The notes below the pieces were generated by a model. The model saw only the letters and a list, made by a program, of their open reading frames with translations, was not told the origin of the DNA and did no database searches. A stretch of DNA of 46,301 bases, from contig NW_020290108.1 of the NCBI RefSeq assembly GCF_003144195.1, positions 1 to 46,301 of the forward strand. Reading direction: 5' to 3'. This DNA comes from Ceraceosorus guamensis. Its lineage: Eukaryota; Basidiomycota; Exobasidiomycetes; Ceraceosorales; Ceraceosoraceae. The position numbers and the translations under genes were made by a program. The stretch's first letter is position 1; every line of letters starts with the position of its first letter. Of this stretch, positions 21,079 through 31,596 are shown one piece after another.

Positions 21079-22396
21079 CTAACGCTGCTGGGTGGGGGAA
21101 ATGTCCAAATCGGCGGCAGCAGCGATCGCAGCCTCGGCTTCAGCAGCCGCTCTGAGCGCCGCTGCCGTCGCCCCCGCCGCTTGACCTTGCCCAGCAGCAG
21201 CCTGATCCTCCAACGCGCCAGCGCCGAGCGTCTGTTCATTCTTCCAAGCCGGGCTGACGGGTGTGAAACCGAGCGCACCTCCTCCAAACCCGCTGCCTGC
21301 TCTCCTCACCTTGACGCCCGTAGCGCGTCCAAACGTGTTCACCGGCGAACTGCGTCCGCTACCACCCGGCGTCCCAGCCTCCGTTCCGCTCTCTTCCGCA
21401 TCCGTATCAAAGTAGCCCATAGCTCCCTCCACGCCCACGCCATTTGCTCGGCCTGCCAAGTAGGAGCGCAGATAGCTGGGAGACAAGGGTGGACTGATGG
21501 CTGAAGCATCCAACGAAGGCGTCGAAGCCCCGCTGCCACCGCTCAACCTCTCCCCTCCTCCCGCGCCACGTTTGGCATGGTCCAAAGCAGCAGCAGCATC
21601 CTGAGTAGTAGCAGCAGCCGCAGCTGCGGCGGCAGCGGCAGCGGCAGCAGCAGCTCTCACCGACGACACCCTCGCAAAGCTTCCTCCCGTTCGCACCCAT
21701 TCCTCTTCCGCATCCGCGCTGGCTGCAGATGCGCTGCGTGCTCGATGTCGCAGCAGCGCTTCAGCGTCGTACGTCCCAGGAGTCAATAGGGGTGCCTTGG
21801 TCTGACCTGGTGATGCGCTCGCGTGTGCGTGAGCGCCTGGAAAAGGTACCGCTTCGGGTTGTCGAGGAGGTAAAGAGATGCTGCCAGGTCTCGTCTGGTG
21901 TTGCGCGACGCGCACTCGTCGTCTAGTCAGGCCTGTGGGGGGCGAGGGGGGGGGTTTAGCGAAGAATGAGCATAAACAATGGCCTTGCCCACGCTATCCG
22001 CACGCATACACGAGCAGGCTGAGCATCTGTCGTGCCACGCTGTCCGCACGCATACACGAGCAGGCTGAGCATCTGTCGTGCCACGCTGTCCGCACACGAC
22101 TCACCAAGTGTTCGAAAGACGGCATACCATGCAAAGTCGAGCATGCCAATGACGGCAATGGGAGCAAGGATGAGGGCAGCTGTAAGCCTGCAGAGACCGG
22201 GCAGTGGAGCCAAGAGCGGGGGCAATGGAGGATCGAGCAGCAAGGCTAGCAAGGTGCCGTTCCTCCAAGCTTGTCCGAGATCCGCTGATGGCGCTTGCGA
22301 AGCATCATGCGCGCTCCCGTACGCCGTGCTGCCGGAGAAGAGCTGCTCGGCCAAGCTCGATCGAGCAGAGAGGAACAGATCGCTGGCAGAGAACAT
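21079..22396 (-). CDS. predicted membrane protein with disordered Ala/Ser-rich tail
   Basis: Two exons, 22396-22105 and 21932-21079, joined in phase 1, give 381 residues. The N-terminal about 100 residues are hydrophobic and look like one or two membrane segments around LLALLLDPPLPPLLAPLPGL and LTAALILAPIAVIGMLDFAW, followed by a basic LTRRRVRVAQ stretch. The long tail is low in hydrophobicity, rich in Ser, Gly and Ala, with a run of about 16 Ala near residue 195, an ISPPLSPSYLRSYLAG segment and another Ala-rich end. Phosphorylation-type SP sites are frequent. I do not recognise the family. The intron carries a 46-base tandem repeat. Codon-position GC preference and the continuous frame support it as real. 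Confidence 0.65.
21991..22096. repeat. 46-base tandem repeat within an intron
   Basis: The unit starting ACGCTRTCCGCACGCATACA and ending CTGTCGTGCC runs 21991-22036 and 22037-22082 with one mismatch, then 14 more bases of a third copy. It lies wholly in the intron of the membrane protein gene and accounts for most of its 172 bases. Near-identity suggests recent expansion. Confidence 0.85.
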
Positions 22397-24210
22397 GGCG
22401 AAGGTGCGAGGCGTGAGGACCGCGTGCAACTCGTGAGCGCGCGCGAGTGCAGGGTGTGTATATGCCTTTTCGATCCTTGATGGGGCGTGGAGTTGAGCGC
22501 GCGAGCTGTCGAGTCGAGTGTCGGTGCTCTAGGATCGCGAGGCGAGCGGTAATCTGAGAATGTTCCGAGAGGTGCGCGCGCGCGCGCCAGAGAGAGAGAG
22601 AGACGGGGGTGCGGTTTCGATCGTCGAGGGAGGCGCGCCGGCAAAGGGGGGCAGCCGGAAGGAGGCTATTTGATGGAGGGCGCCCGTGATAAGAGCGGTC
22701 GCGATATCCCTGCGGACCCAATGTCGAAACAGAGTTGCGGTCGAGGTGGATCGAATGAGAAGTCCGTTTGATGAGCGCGCGCGCGGGCGCGCACGGGAGG
22801 GCAGTGTTGGACTCGCGCGGACTCGGTATGCTGGTGGATTGCTGTGCTGTTGCGCAAGTCGGTCGGTGATGGTGATGATGATGATTTGAAAGGGGTGCGT
22901 GTGCGTGTGCGTGTGCGTGTGCGTGTGCGTGTGCGTGTGCGTGTGCGTGTGCGTGTGCGTGTGCGTGTGAGGTCAAGAGTCAATTAGTCGTCGATGAGTC
23001 GCTCCGACTGAAGATGCCCGACTCACGACTCACGACTGGTCACAACGATGAATCACCATCGCTCCACCAACTGAACTCACGATTCACGATTCGAACGGAG
23101 TTGGGCGGGGGAGTACGCCGGGTTCGTGCGTGCGAGCGTGCGTGTGTGTGTGTGCGTGCGTGTGCGAGGAGGTTTGCAGGGTGCATGCATTCACGATTTC
23201 ATGGCACGGTGCGGCCCGCGCGCGGGAGGTGCATGCGCGTGCAGCAGCAGCAGCGAGCATGCATGCACGCATCAGCGACGCAGGGCGCTCACCCGAGCGT
23301 GTGAAGCTAGTGTGAGTATATTGCGCGGGGTGATGGATGGATGGATGGTCAGTGCGCGTCGTGCATGCGTGCGTGCACCACCACCACCACCACCAAAACC
23401 CAAGAGTCACCGAACCTCACAGTCGACTTGACTTTGAGCTTTGCTGAATCGCAGGCGCACGCACATGATGGTATGCCTATGGCCCTCTCAAGAAACAAGA
23501 AAAAGCTCGAGCAGGTGGACGTGTCTCTGCACCCCTTGACGCTGCCTGCATGCGCATTCGTGAGGAGTGTGAGTGTGAGTGGATGGGAGCATGGGTGCGC
23601 GGCGCGGCGCGGCGCGGGTGCAGCAGTGCGTCACGAGTTTGGGGTACAAATGTCCAGCGTCGAGCGTCGACCTCGTCCGTCGGCATCGCATCCCGCGCGA
23701 GGGGCGCGAGGGGGTTTTGGAAAGTCTTGCTCTTGCAAGCAAACTTTCGAGAATTTGAGCGGTTGGTGCTGAATCGTGTTGAGTCGTGAGTCGTGAGTCG
23801 TGAGTCGTTAGTCGTTGTTAGTAGCAGCGCACGCAGCGATCAACAAAGAGACCACCCCGCGCCCGCGCTCTCGCCCTGCCCCCCCCCCCCCCCCCCCCCC
23901 TCCCCCCTCATCCCACTCGCATTCGCATTCGCCTCGCCTCCCCTCCGCTCCGCTCCGCTGCTCAACGCCTGCGCGCTCGGCTCCGCATGACCAATTCGTC
24001 GCATCAGGGCATCCATCGGCCATGGACGACTGACATCACGAGCAAACACGCCACGCCATGCAGCTCTCCTCTCTCTCTCTTTCTCTCTCTCTCCCTCTTG
24101 CGCACACACCCACACACACGCTCACGACAACGACGTGTGGCATGCACTTCAGTTGAATTTGCGCGTGCGTGCGAGAAAAATCCTGCGCGACCGCCTCGCT
24201 CGCGCGCCTC
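22397..24210. other. intergenic region with microsatellites
   Basis: About 1.8 kb between two minus-strand genes, no gene recognised. It contains (GTGTGC)n at about 22895-22969, GACTCAC repeats at 23019-23037 and 23075-23092, GTGAGTC repeats at 23783-23813, a poly-C run at about 23880-23900 and CT tracts near 24065-24095. Confidence 0.5.
22895..22969. repeat. (GTGTGC)n microsatellite
   Basis: About twelve uninterrupted hexamers, the purest long microsatellite in the window. On the minus strand it creates an open Thr-Arg or His-Ala repeat frame with no biological support. Confidence 0.9.
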
Positions 24211-26193
24211 TCACTTCCAACTGGCAGAAACGAGTTTGGAAACGGTGGAAATAGCCCTGAACCGAACATCGGGATCGGAATGTTGAATCAATTCCAAGCA
24301 CCTCGCTTTCGCTCCCAGCTTGTCCAATTTCCTAAGTCGTGTAGGTGCACGCCAGGTCAGCTCGCGCGCGCGCGCGCGCGTACGCACACGCACCCACTCT
24401 CGAACTCACTTTTTGGCGCTGTCGACAACGCTCACGATGCGTCCCAGATCCGATGCAGCCACGGCCAAGCTCGCAAGATCGCTCTCTTCGCTTTTCAATA
24501 TGCCCACCAGGGATTTCAAAATCTGACCATCGTCATCACCCACAATCTTTGCCGCATTCTCCTTCCAAAACTCGTCCAAAGAGTGCATCGGCGTTTCGAA
24601 AGTCAACTTGCCGGATGCCACCTCTGCCGCGTATTCGTCGAGCGAGCTGGGGGTAAGGAAATGACGGTGCAGCAGCAGCATCATCATCAGCATGCGCGAA
24701 CACGCTCGGCATCGCTCCCACCCACTTTGTGCTCACCTCATACCCTTTTGTTTCTCTGCGAGCACCTCTCCAATCGCATCCAAGTCCTCCTTGATCTCTT
24801 CATCTCCCCACTGCCTAGCCTTGAGCGCCGCGATGAGATCGAGACCCTTTGCACCGAGCATCGCCTTGGCATTTTCTCCCTCTGCCTTGCTCAAAAGGTT
24901 CCTGAGCGTAGCCAACGTGATGCGCACCACTTTTTCCTTGTTGGCACCGCGCGCAACATCCACCAACAGCGAAATGGTTCCTGTAAATTTCACATTGAGA
25001 GAGCTAGCAATGTCCTTTGCAAAGGTCAGCAACCACAAGCTGAAAATGACTTGGTAAGTTGTTTGAGCAGAGATGCTGGATGAAGAGGTGGATCCCGGCG
25101 TCGCACTGCCAGACTTTTCGCCCGAGCCGACCAAAGTTGCTCGAAGGATGCTCGTCAGACCGCTAATAATGCCTGGAGTTTGATGGGGCGCGCCGTCGCC
25201 GTCACCGCCGCCGTCGTGGTCGTGGTCGCTCGCGCTCGGTACCTCTCCCAGCCGCTCGAGGTCCCGCGACCATACCTGCTGCCTCAGCGCACCATCCCTG
25301 AGCAACGCCTGCAGCAGCTGGATAGCCACATCCGCTCCATTACCTTCTGCATATCCCGTGGTGGCGCTAGGCGCAGCGAGCACGCCGTTTCCTGCTCTGG
25401 AAGGGTGCAACGCTGCGGCGCCAGACGCACCACCGGTATTGATCAGGAGGGACAAGAAATCCAGCAAGCGTTCGATGGCCTGTTGAGGAGGTTTGGTAGC
25501 GCTCGACTTGGAGGGCGAGAGCAGCAGCAGCGTGAGAATGTGAGCCGCCTTGAGCTGCACAAAGTCGTCTGTCACATCCAGCAGTCTGTTTGATGCAGGG
25601 AAGAGGGGTGTGTGTGTGTGGGGGGGGCCGGGCGCAACAGTAGTGAGCGAACGCACGCGCACGCACGCACACACGCAAACTCACTTGATGAGGGGCGCCC
25701 ATGGCCACACAGGGCTCGCTTCGCCGGCTTCACCACCGGCCTCTTGGGGTGCAGGTACATGCTTGAACAGCTCAATCCTCTCGTCGTGGTCCTTTAGCAT
25801 ATCGGTGACGAGGACGAGAACTTGCTGAATCGTATCCGTCCTTCCCAGCTTTGCCAGCAAGCGCAGGTACAACTGAGCATACGCGTTGCCTTGCTTCTCC
25901 ATCGTCTCCTCCTTGATCGTGCTGGTGGAGGAAGTGGCATCGATGGATCTGATCATGCGCAGCTCTTCCGAAGACACGAGATCCGCGCGTTGATAGCCTT
26001 CCCATGGGATCGGCCTGGATCGAATGCGCGACGAGAGCGACAAGAGCCAGTCGTTGGTCAAATTAACGAGAGGCGGTGCTGGCTCGCGAGGTGCCGCCGC
26101 TGCCGCCGCTGCCGCCGAGCTGCTCTTGCTGCTGTTGTCCTTACCGCTGCTGGTCGCCGTGCCATTGGCACCCGCGGCCGATGCGCTCGACAT
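24211..26193 (-). CDS. VMA13: V-type proton ATPase subunit H
   Basis: Four exons, 26193-25685, 25585-24737, 24646-24410 and 24331-24211, give 571 residues, all introns in phase 2. Subunit H belongs to the peripheral V1 sector; it activates the assembled pump on vacuolar and endosomal membranes and silences ATPase activity of free V1. The armadillo-like helices are clear: DWLLSLSSRIRSRPIPWEGY and YAQLYLRLLAKLGRTDTIQQ near the N-terminus, TTYQVIFSLWLLTF and VVRITLATLRNLLSKAE in the middle, then the C-terminal signature: SLDEYAAEVASGKLTFETP, FWKENAAKIV, KLDKLGAKARCLELIQH and DPDVRFRAISTVSKL. It is longer than the usual 440-480 residues because of an Ala/Ser-rich N-terminal extension and a Gly/Asp/Ser-rich insertion (about residues 205-320). 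A TATATAG element lies about 25 bases upstream of the ATG. Confidence 0.92.
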
Positions 26194-26919
26194 GATCGAG
26201 CGCGTGAGGCGTTGAGACTATATACGCGTGCGAATGCTTTGTGAGAGGCGAGTATGAACAGAGTCGAGCAGATTCACTCTGGGATGCGCGGAGATGGTGG
26301 TACGGTATGTCTGGGCAACGCGCGCTGCCCCTAGCCGCCCGCCTGCGCAACGTGCTCGCCAGAGCGCACATCTACGGCGGCGGCGGCGAGCGCGGGCGGC
26401 CGAGCAGGCGCTTTCTGATGGCGCTGCATGTCGTGACGGCGGCCGGCCTGCAGGGGCCATCCCTTGCGGCGGTCACGTGTCGCGCAGGGCGCTTCACGCT
26501 CGCCGATCGACCACCACCACCATTCACGATCGCGCTACCCCTGTCAAGGCTGTGGAGCGTGACTCCGTTCACGCACACAGTCTGCCTCGCTCGTGTGCTC
26601 TCGGATGACCCACGACTCGTATCAGAGTCTGAGTTTGAGCGACTGGTATGTACCCCCGACTCGTATCAGAGTCACTCAAGAGTCGCGCTTTGAGGCATTG
26701 CTGGTGGGTGCTGAGTCAGGCAACGGCCCTGCGCAGCTTATCTCCCAAGTCACTTGACCGCCTCAGCCGCCAAATCAGCACCGTTTCATTGATATCGATG
26801 GAGAGCAGCAGCGATGTGGATCGCGAAAGATGGCGCCGTGCGCAAACGTGAATAAATCGACGATGGTGTGATCGACGCCTCTAGCGCTCCGAGCATTGTG
26901 ATTGAACATTGGGCGGATC

Positions 26920-27115
26920 GATCGCATCGCCCGACTTTTGCGATCAGAGGAGCGACAATGACGGACGCCTCTGGCCGCCTCAGCATTTACATCCCCAGCA
27001 GGCCGATCGCATCGCCCGAAGGCTGCGATCAGAGGAGCGACAGCGACGGACGCCCCTGGCCGCCTCAGCATTTACATCCCGAGCAGGCCGATCGCATCGC
27101 CCGACTCTCGCGATC
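26920..27115. repeat. 85-base tandem repeat, about 2.3 copies
   Basis: Units start GATCGCATCGCCCGA at 26920, 27005 and 27090; the first two are full length (85 bases) and end CCSAGCAGGCC. They are roughly 90 percent alike; the third stops after about 25 bases. An upstream relative of part of the unit (GACGCCTCTAGC) is near 26874. It lies 270 bases upstream of the secreted-protein ATG. Confidence 0.85.
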
Positions 27116-27260
27116 ACAGCACTGGCCACGTCACGATGAGCGAGAAATCGCGTGCTTGCTTCTATGACGCTGTGTGTGCGCCGGCCGACGTATGGTCACG
27201 AAGAGAAGGGCGAGCCTCACATGGCGTCTAGCTTGCCCACAATGGACACGCTGGACGACT

Positions 27261-27268
27261 TATAAAAG
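27261..27268 (+). promoter_or_regulatory. TATA box of the secreted-protein gene
   Basis: TATAAAAG, 118 bases before the ATG at 27386 and followed by a CT-rich stretch (CTCGCTCTTTCTCTACTCTCTACA) typical of fungal transcription start regions. A strong TATA is uncommon in this window and suggests regulated high expression. Confidence 0.6.
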
Positions 27269-27385
27269 CGGGTCTCTTTGTCGCTCGCTCTTTCTCTACT
27301 CTCTACACAACAATTCGTCGAGCAGGTCTCGCACAAGCTTTCTTGCCTAGCCCACCTCCATCGCCAGCGCTCCAAGAACCTTGCA

Positions 27386-28265
27386 ATGCAGAACAAGACC
27401 CTGCTGCTCGCTTTCGTCGGTCTGGCGCTCAGCCTACCGAACGGATCCTTCGCCGGACCTGTCACTCTACAGCCCCGTGCCCCACCTGTCATCGAAACGC
27501 TCAGCGACCTTGTCCGAGGATCGCGATCCGGTCTGCGCCACCGCTTCACTCCCATGCGCTCCAGCGAAGAGATCCACCTCGGAGAGGCGCGCCCTTTGCG
27601 TGGGGGCTACGTGCCCGGCAGTGGCAAGCGTCGAATGAAAAAAGTGGCGCTCTATGGCACGTGAGTCTACGCGAGTTGTTCTTTTGTGACGGCTTTTTGA
27701 CGAGCGCTTCTCCTCGCACGCTAGCGGACTGGCGGTGGTCGGCACGACCACGGGTGTAGGCGCCCGTAAAATCGTTCAGCATGAGCGCGAGCAGAATCGC
27801 AAGCTTGCAGCCATACGTGCCGACCTTCAAAAGCGTGAGTAGCGTGTGTGTGCATCCGGTCACCATGGTGACGCTGAAAGCTCATTTTTGGGGAACGCGA
27901 AATGTGCAGAGCGCGCGCAGAATGCTCTTCCCCGAAAGGCTGGACCATCTCCAGGGACCGGAAACGGCAAACCACCAGGCCCGCCGGTCGTGCAAGACGC
28001 TTTTTCTGCTCAGTCTGTACCCTCGCCGGGGGCTGGGCATCACAGTTTGAGTGGAACACCAGACCCATCGGTTGTGGGACAGGATGGACATGCTCTTCCT
28101 GGTGAGGCTGGACCATCGCCAGGAAGCGGGAATGGCAAGCCACCGGGCCCGCCGGTCGTGCAGGTTGAAGAGGCACAAGATGCAGAGACCATGGGTCGCA
28201 AGGGAGGCAGTTCTGGTGGTAGCATTCCTGCTCCAGCGGCAGAAAAGACTCCAAACCCACCTTAG
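27386..28265 (+). CDS. secreted Pro/Gly-rich protein with a duplicated module (effector-like)
   Basis: Three exons, 27386-27660, 27725-27834 and 27910-28265, phases 2 and 1, give 246 residues. It begins with a good signal peptide (MQNKTLLLAFVGLALSLPNG, likely cut after SFA). Then come a basic region, a mildly hydrophobic Gly/Thr stretch spanning intron 1 (VALYGTGLAVVGTTTGVGA), a charged helix (VQHEREQNRKLAAIRADLQK), and a Pro/Gly-rich C-terminal half. That half holds two copies of a module: GPSPGTGNGKPPGPPVVQ and GPSPGSGNGKPPGPPVVQ, about 56 residues apart, each preceded by ALPxxA. No cysteine is visible in the mature protein and no enzyme motif. It could be a cell-wall or secreted effector-type protein; the weak hydrophobic stretch could also anchor it. 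Family not recognised. It has a clear TATA box and lies in a gene-poor stretch. Confidence 0.7.
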
Positions 28266-30841
28266 CTTGCACGAGGGGACAAGTTACGCGAGATGATGAC
28301 ACTTTTTGACCCTTTGGAGGCCAGGCCAGGCGACGCGGAGGCAAGAATCAGAATGAATGCTTTTTTTCCACCAAATGTCTGTGAGCCTCTGGCTGCTCAC
28401 GTCGGTGGCTGGTGCTCGCGAAAAGGCGTTGCCACGACACGATCTCATCGTGGCAAACACTCGTGACTGCGAGGGCCGAGGAGTTGGTACACACGGCGTC
28501 CATGCGCATGACTACTGAGCGGTGCAGATACGAAGGGGGCATTACTCAGCACCGAGCCTTTTCATCGCCACCGATTTTCCGCCGACGACTCTTATCGTGA
28601 GTCATTGGTGCGCGCGGTGAAAAGCGTTCCAGACGCAGCTCATGACATGTGCTCCTCCTCCTCCTCCTTGCTATGGTGCTTTCATCATCCATCCGCTGGC
28701 TTGTAGTGTTGTGAGTAGCGCAATTTGGTGAGCAGCTTGGCGCGAATGATGGCTTGAACTCGTAAATCGTGAATGTGGTGCACGCAATCACGAAATGGCA
28801 AAAGTCACGAGTCTTGAGTGCATGCCGGGTGATGCGCGTTGCGCTCAGCACACCTTTCACGTGACACGAATGCGGCGTGTAGCGCGCGTTGCTTCCGCCC
28901 AACATGCAATCACAACGATCACGAATCTTTTTTTTTTTGTTTCAGGGAGCCATGCATCCACCATCCTCTTCTGTATTTGCACGCATGACTTTTGATCCAA
29001 ATCCACGCTCATTCGGGGTCGGGTGATCGGGGCCGAACAGCAGCTAGCGGAAGAAGAGAATGGATGCAATGACAAAGCATCAGCAAAAAGTCGTGTCGCG
29101 CGATATGACGGACGAATCACCTCGGAGCTGCGGCCGCGCGGTCCGTCCGTTGCTGCTGCATGGGAGAGAGGGAGGGAGACGGCCCACAACGAGATCCGTG
29201 CAAGAGCGAAGAATGCCCACAGCAGCGAGCGCGCGCCATCACCGAGGATGATGCAGCGCTTCTCATGAATCGGACCTCGTCGGCACGCTTTTGCGAGCAG
29301 AGAGAGGCGCTGCTGCATATATGAGCGGGAGTAAGCAGCAGCAGCTTCGATGCAGACCGCTCGCTGATGGAGCTCGATCTGCGCGCGGCATTCGCCGTGC
29401 AAGTGGAACCGCAATCACACTACGCGAGGTTTGTCTCACGAGGCTCAAAGATGTCGCACCTCGAGCGAGCAGACGCGCGAGGTCACGCCTAGCTCAATTA
29501 AGCGAGCAGTCGCGGTCAAACGTCAGCATTCATGGGACCGCGCGACGCGGAAGCAGATCGGGCTCTCGATCGTATAGCACCATTGTAATTTCCGACTCGA
29601 CCGACCATGCATGTGCTCATCTGCTGCACCAGCTGCGCTGCGACATCGCACAGCTCTCGCGCGCGAGCTGTGGACCGCAATCTATAAGGCGCAAATAAAG
29701 TTGCCGCTGCACCAGCTCATCAATCTGTCTCAGCAGATCTCTGCGCAGATTGTGTATAGCAATCAAGGCTGGGCGCGCGGCGCATATATGCGATGTGGCG
29801 GACCCCATCACGATCGATGGACTTGATTGTTCACGCGCGTATGATGGATCGTTCGCTGCGCACGCACGTCATCCACAAAAGCTAGACCGACGATCGTCGC
29901 TGCTGCATGCCTGATGCCAGCCGCTCATTCATACACATACACGCGGTTGATTCGACAACACCGCTGCGGCATGGTGAGTGAACGGCCAGAACTTCATATT
30001 TCGGAGCACTGACGCTGCCCATGCTGGCAAGCAAATAGCACGGCAGGCAGCACCTGCACCGCCGCCAGACTGAACCTCGTCTTGCTCGCTTGTTCTCCTC
30101 CAGCAGAAGAATCACAGTCAAGAGGCATAGCAAGTATCAGACGTACGCGACGGCGCCCGGCCGCGCCTGCTCTCTATATGTTGCATCTTTGATCGGCCTT
30201 GCTCCTGCTTCTCCTCGCCGGTCCACGCGCGGGTGATTTGGTGGCAGCAGTAGGCGGCAGAGTTATACATATATATATACACACAAGGCAAGTCGCGGTG
30301 CTCCGTGGACCAGATTTTGTGTCACTTGGGCGCACGCTCGATGATGTGCCGCGTGCTCTAACTTGTCTCGATCGAACCGCGTGCAGGTCGACCGCACTGC
30401 AGTTGCTGCATGACCTTCTTGCTGCATGATCAACAAGTCAAAAGTCGCACGAGCAATCTGACTCACTTGCGTCTGTCTCGGTGAGAGAGCTGCTCACATC
30501 AGCGTCCGAGCCTACGCATGGACGAATGGACGTGGGCAGATTCGATCGTGACTGCATCGACTTTGCTCAGCTGCACCCATCACACAGGCTGGCAATGCTG
30601 AGCCGTCAAGGCGCAATTCAGGTCACAAGAGTTGTCACACTGCAGAGCGAGGTGCACTCGATCGTGACTGTGGGGCCCAATGTCCACGAAATACAAAAGG
30701 TAACTTTCCCTCGCGAGCTTCAATCATCCCTCCCACATCCCATCCTCACCCACGCCCATTCGATCACGACTCCTCCTCAAGACTCGAATCGCATCTTCAC
30801 CTCCCATTCAACGCCATTCACACCCTCTTCTCCCCCCCATC
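28266..30841. other. long gene-poor stretch of unusual composition
   Basis: About 2.6 kb without a supportable gene, the longest gap outside the left repeat zone. It is less GC-rich than its surroundings, with many short palindromes and ATAT/GCGC mixtures (for example CATATATATATACACAC at about 30267-30283, GCGCATATATGCG near 29780) and scattered CTGCTGC. ATTCACG/ATCACGA motifs recur at 28788-28930. No transposon ORF or terminal repeats could be identified; it may be decayed repeat DNA or a long regulatory region. Confidence 0.4.
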
Positions 30842-31596
30842 ATGTTTTCACTCTCCTGCTCTCTGGAGCTCTCATTCTCTCTGTTGCGATCCAAGGCTCC
30901 CTCGCTTGGACTCCAGCCAACGAGCCCATCCACAAGCAAGTCGTTCAAGCTAACAATGACGCCAAAACGGTCGTCGACTCTTGCAACACCTGGCTCGGTC
31001 CCGGTCCAAGTCACATGTGAGTGCGTAGGCGCTGCGCGAAAGAGCCGCGAGTAGCGTGGCGGGCACCGATTCCTCGTCGCACGCATTCACAAGCGCTGAA
31101 GCTGACTTGTGCACCACTTTGAACCTCCCCAGCCCAGCATCTGGCGACACCGAAAAGGCGATCCTCAAGCTGGATGCTACTCTAGATCTAGCCACCGTTC
31201 TCTTGGCCAAAGCAGACGTGACCCTCTCCGCTTCGGACCTGCTCGACGTCATTGGTCTCATCAACACGCTCAAAGCCGACGTCTCCATCATCGTTGGACT
31301 GGTCACTGCTCGCCTGTTGGACATCAAACTGGGCGCAAAGGCTCTCCTCTTGCAGGGTCTGCTCGTCAAGCTTCAAGCTAGCATCAAGGGTTTCAAGGAT
31401 GCCTGCGCAAAGAAAGCGTGAGTTCGCGTGGCGCACTCGTGCTCCCTTTGCATGCGTGCTCACCCTCTCACGCCCCCTTCCCGCCCCCTCTCCGTGCTCG
31501 CACAGCTCTGCCGATTCGGCCAACATCCTCATCAAGCTCGCTCTGGACCTCGATCTCGAGCTGTCGACTTGCATCGGCCTTCTCGGCATCCTCTGA
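30842..31596 (+). CDS. HsbA-like secreted helical protein, start codon out of frame
   Basis: Three exons, up to 31016, 31094-31417 and 31506-31596, with phases 2 and 2. Exon 1 encodes a clear signal sequence VFTLLLSGALILSVAIQG followed by SLAWTPANEP. The mature part is an all-helical, Leu/Ala/Asp-rich protein (LDATLDLATVLLAKADVTLS, DIKLGAKALLLQGLLVKLQA, then ANILIKLALDLDLELSTCIG), about 175 residues, resembling the hydrophobic-surface-binding protein A family (PF12296) known in fungi. Four Cys are present. The natural ATG at 30842 is one base out of frame with the signal peptide; one extra T in the TTTT run after it would read MFFTLLLSG. Either the assembly lost a base, or the allele is frameshifted, or an unseen upstream exon supplies the start (an in-frame ATG at 30594 would give an implausible 80-residue leader). 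Confidence 0.6.

Larger units (their letters stand above)
26194..27385. promoter_or_regulatory. divergent intergenic region, VMA13 / secreted protein
   Basis: About 1.2 kb. Nearest VMA13 it is ordinary GC-rich DNA with a CACGTG at about 26476 and two near-identical CGACTCGTATCAGAGT stretches at about 26613 and 26656. The right half is the 85-base tandem repeat, then the TATA box of the secreted-protein gene. No gene recognised. Confidence 0.45.

Noticed and set aside
22895-22969. CRISPR-like array
   Set aside because: It is a plain hexamer microsatellite without spacers, and the genome is eukaryotic.
22305-22976. 223-codon minus-strand frame starting MTSHAHAHAHA
   Set aside because: Its start is the (GTGTGC)n microsatellite and its end overlaps exon 1 of the membrane protein in the wrong frame.
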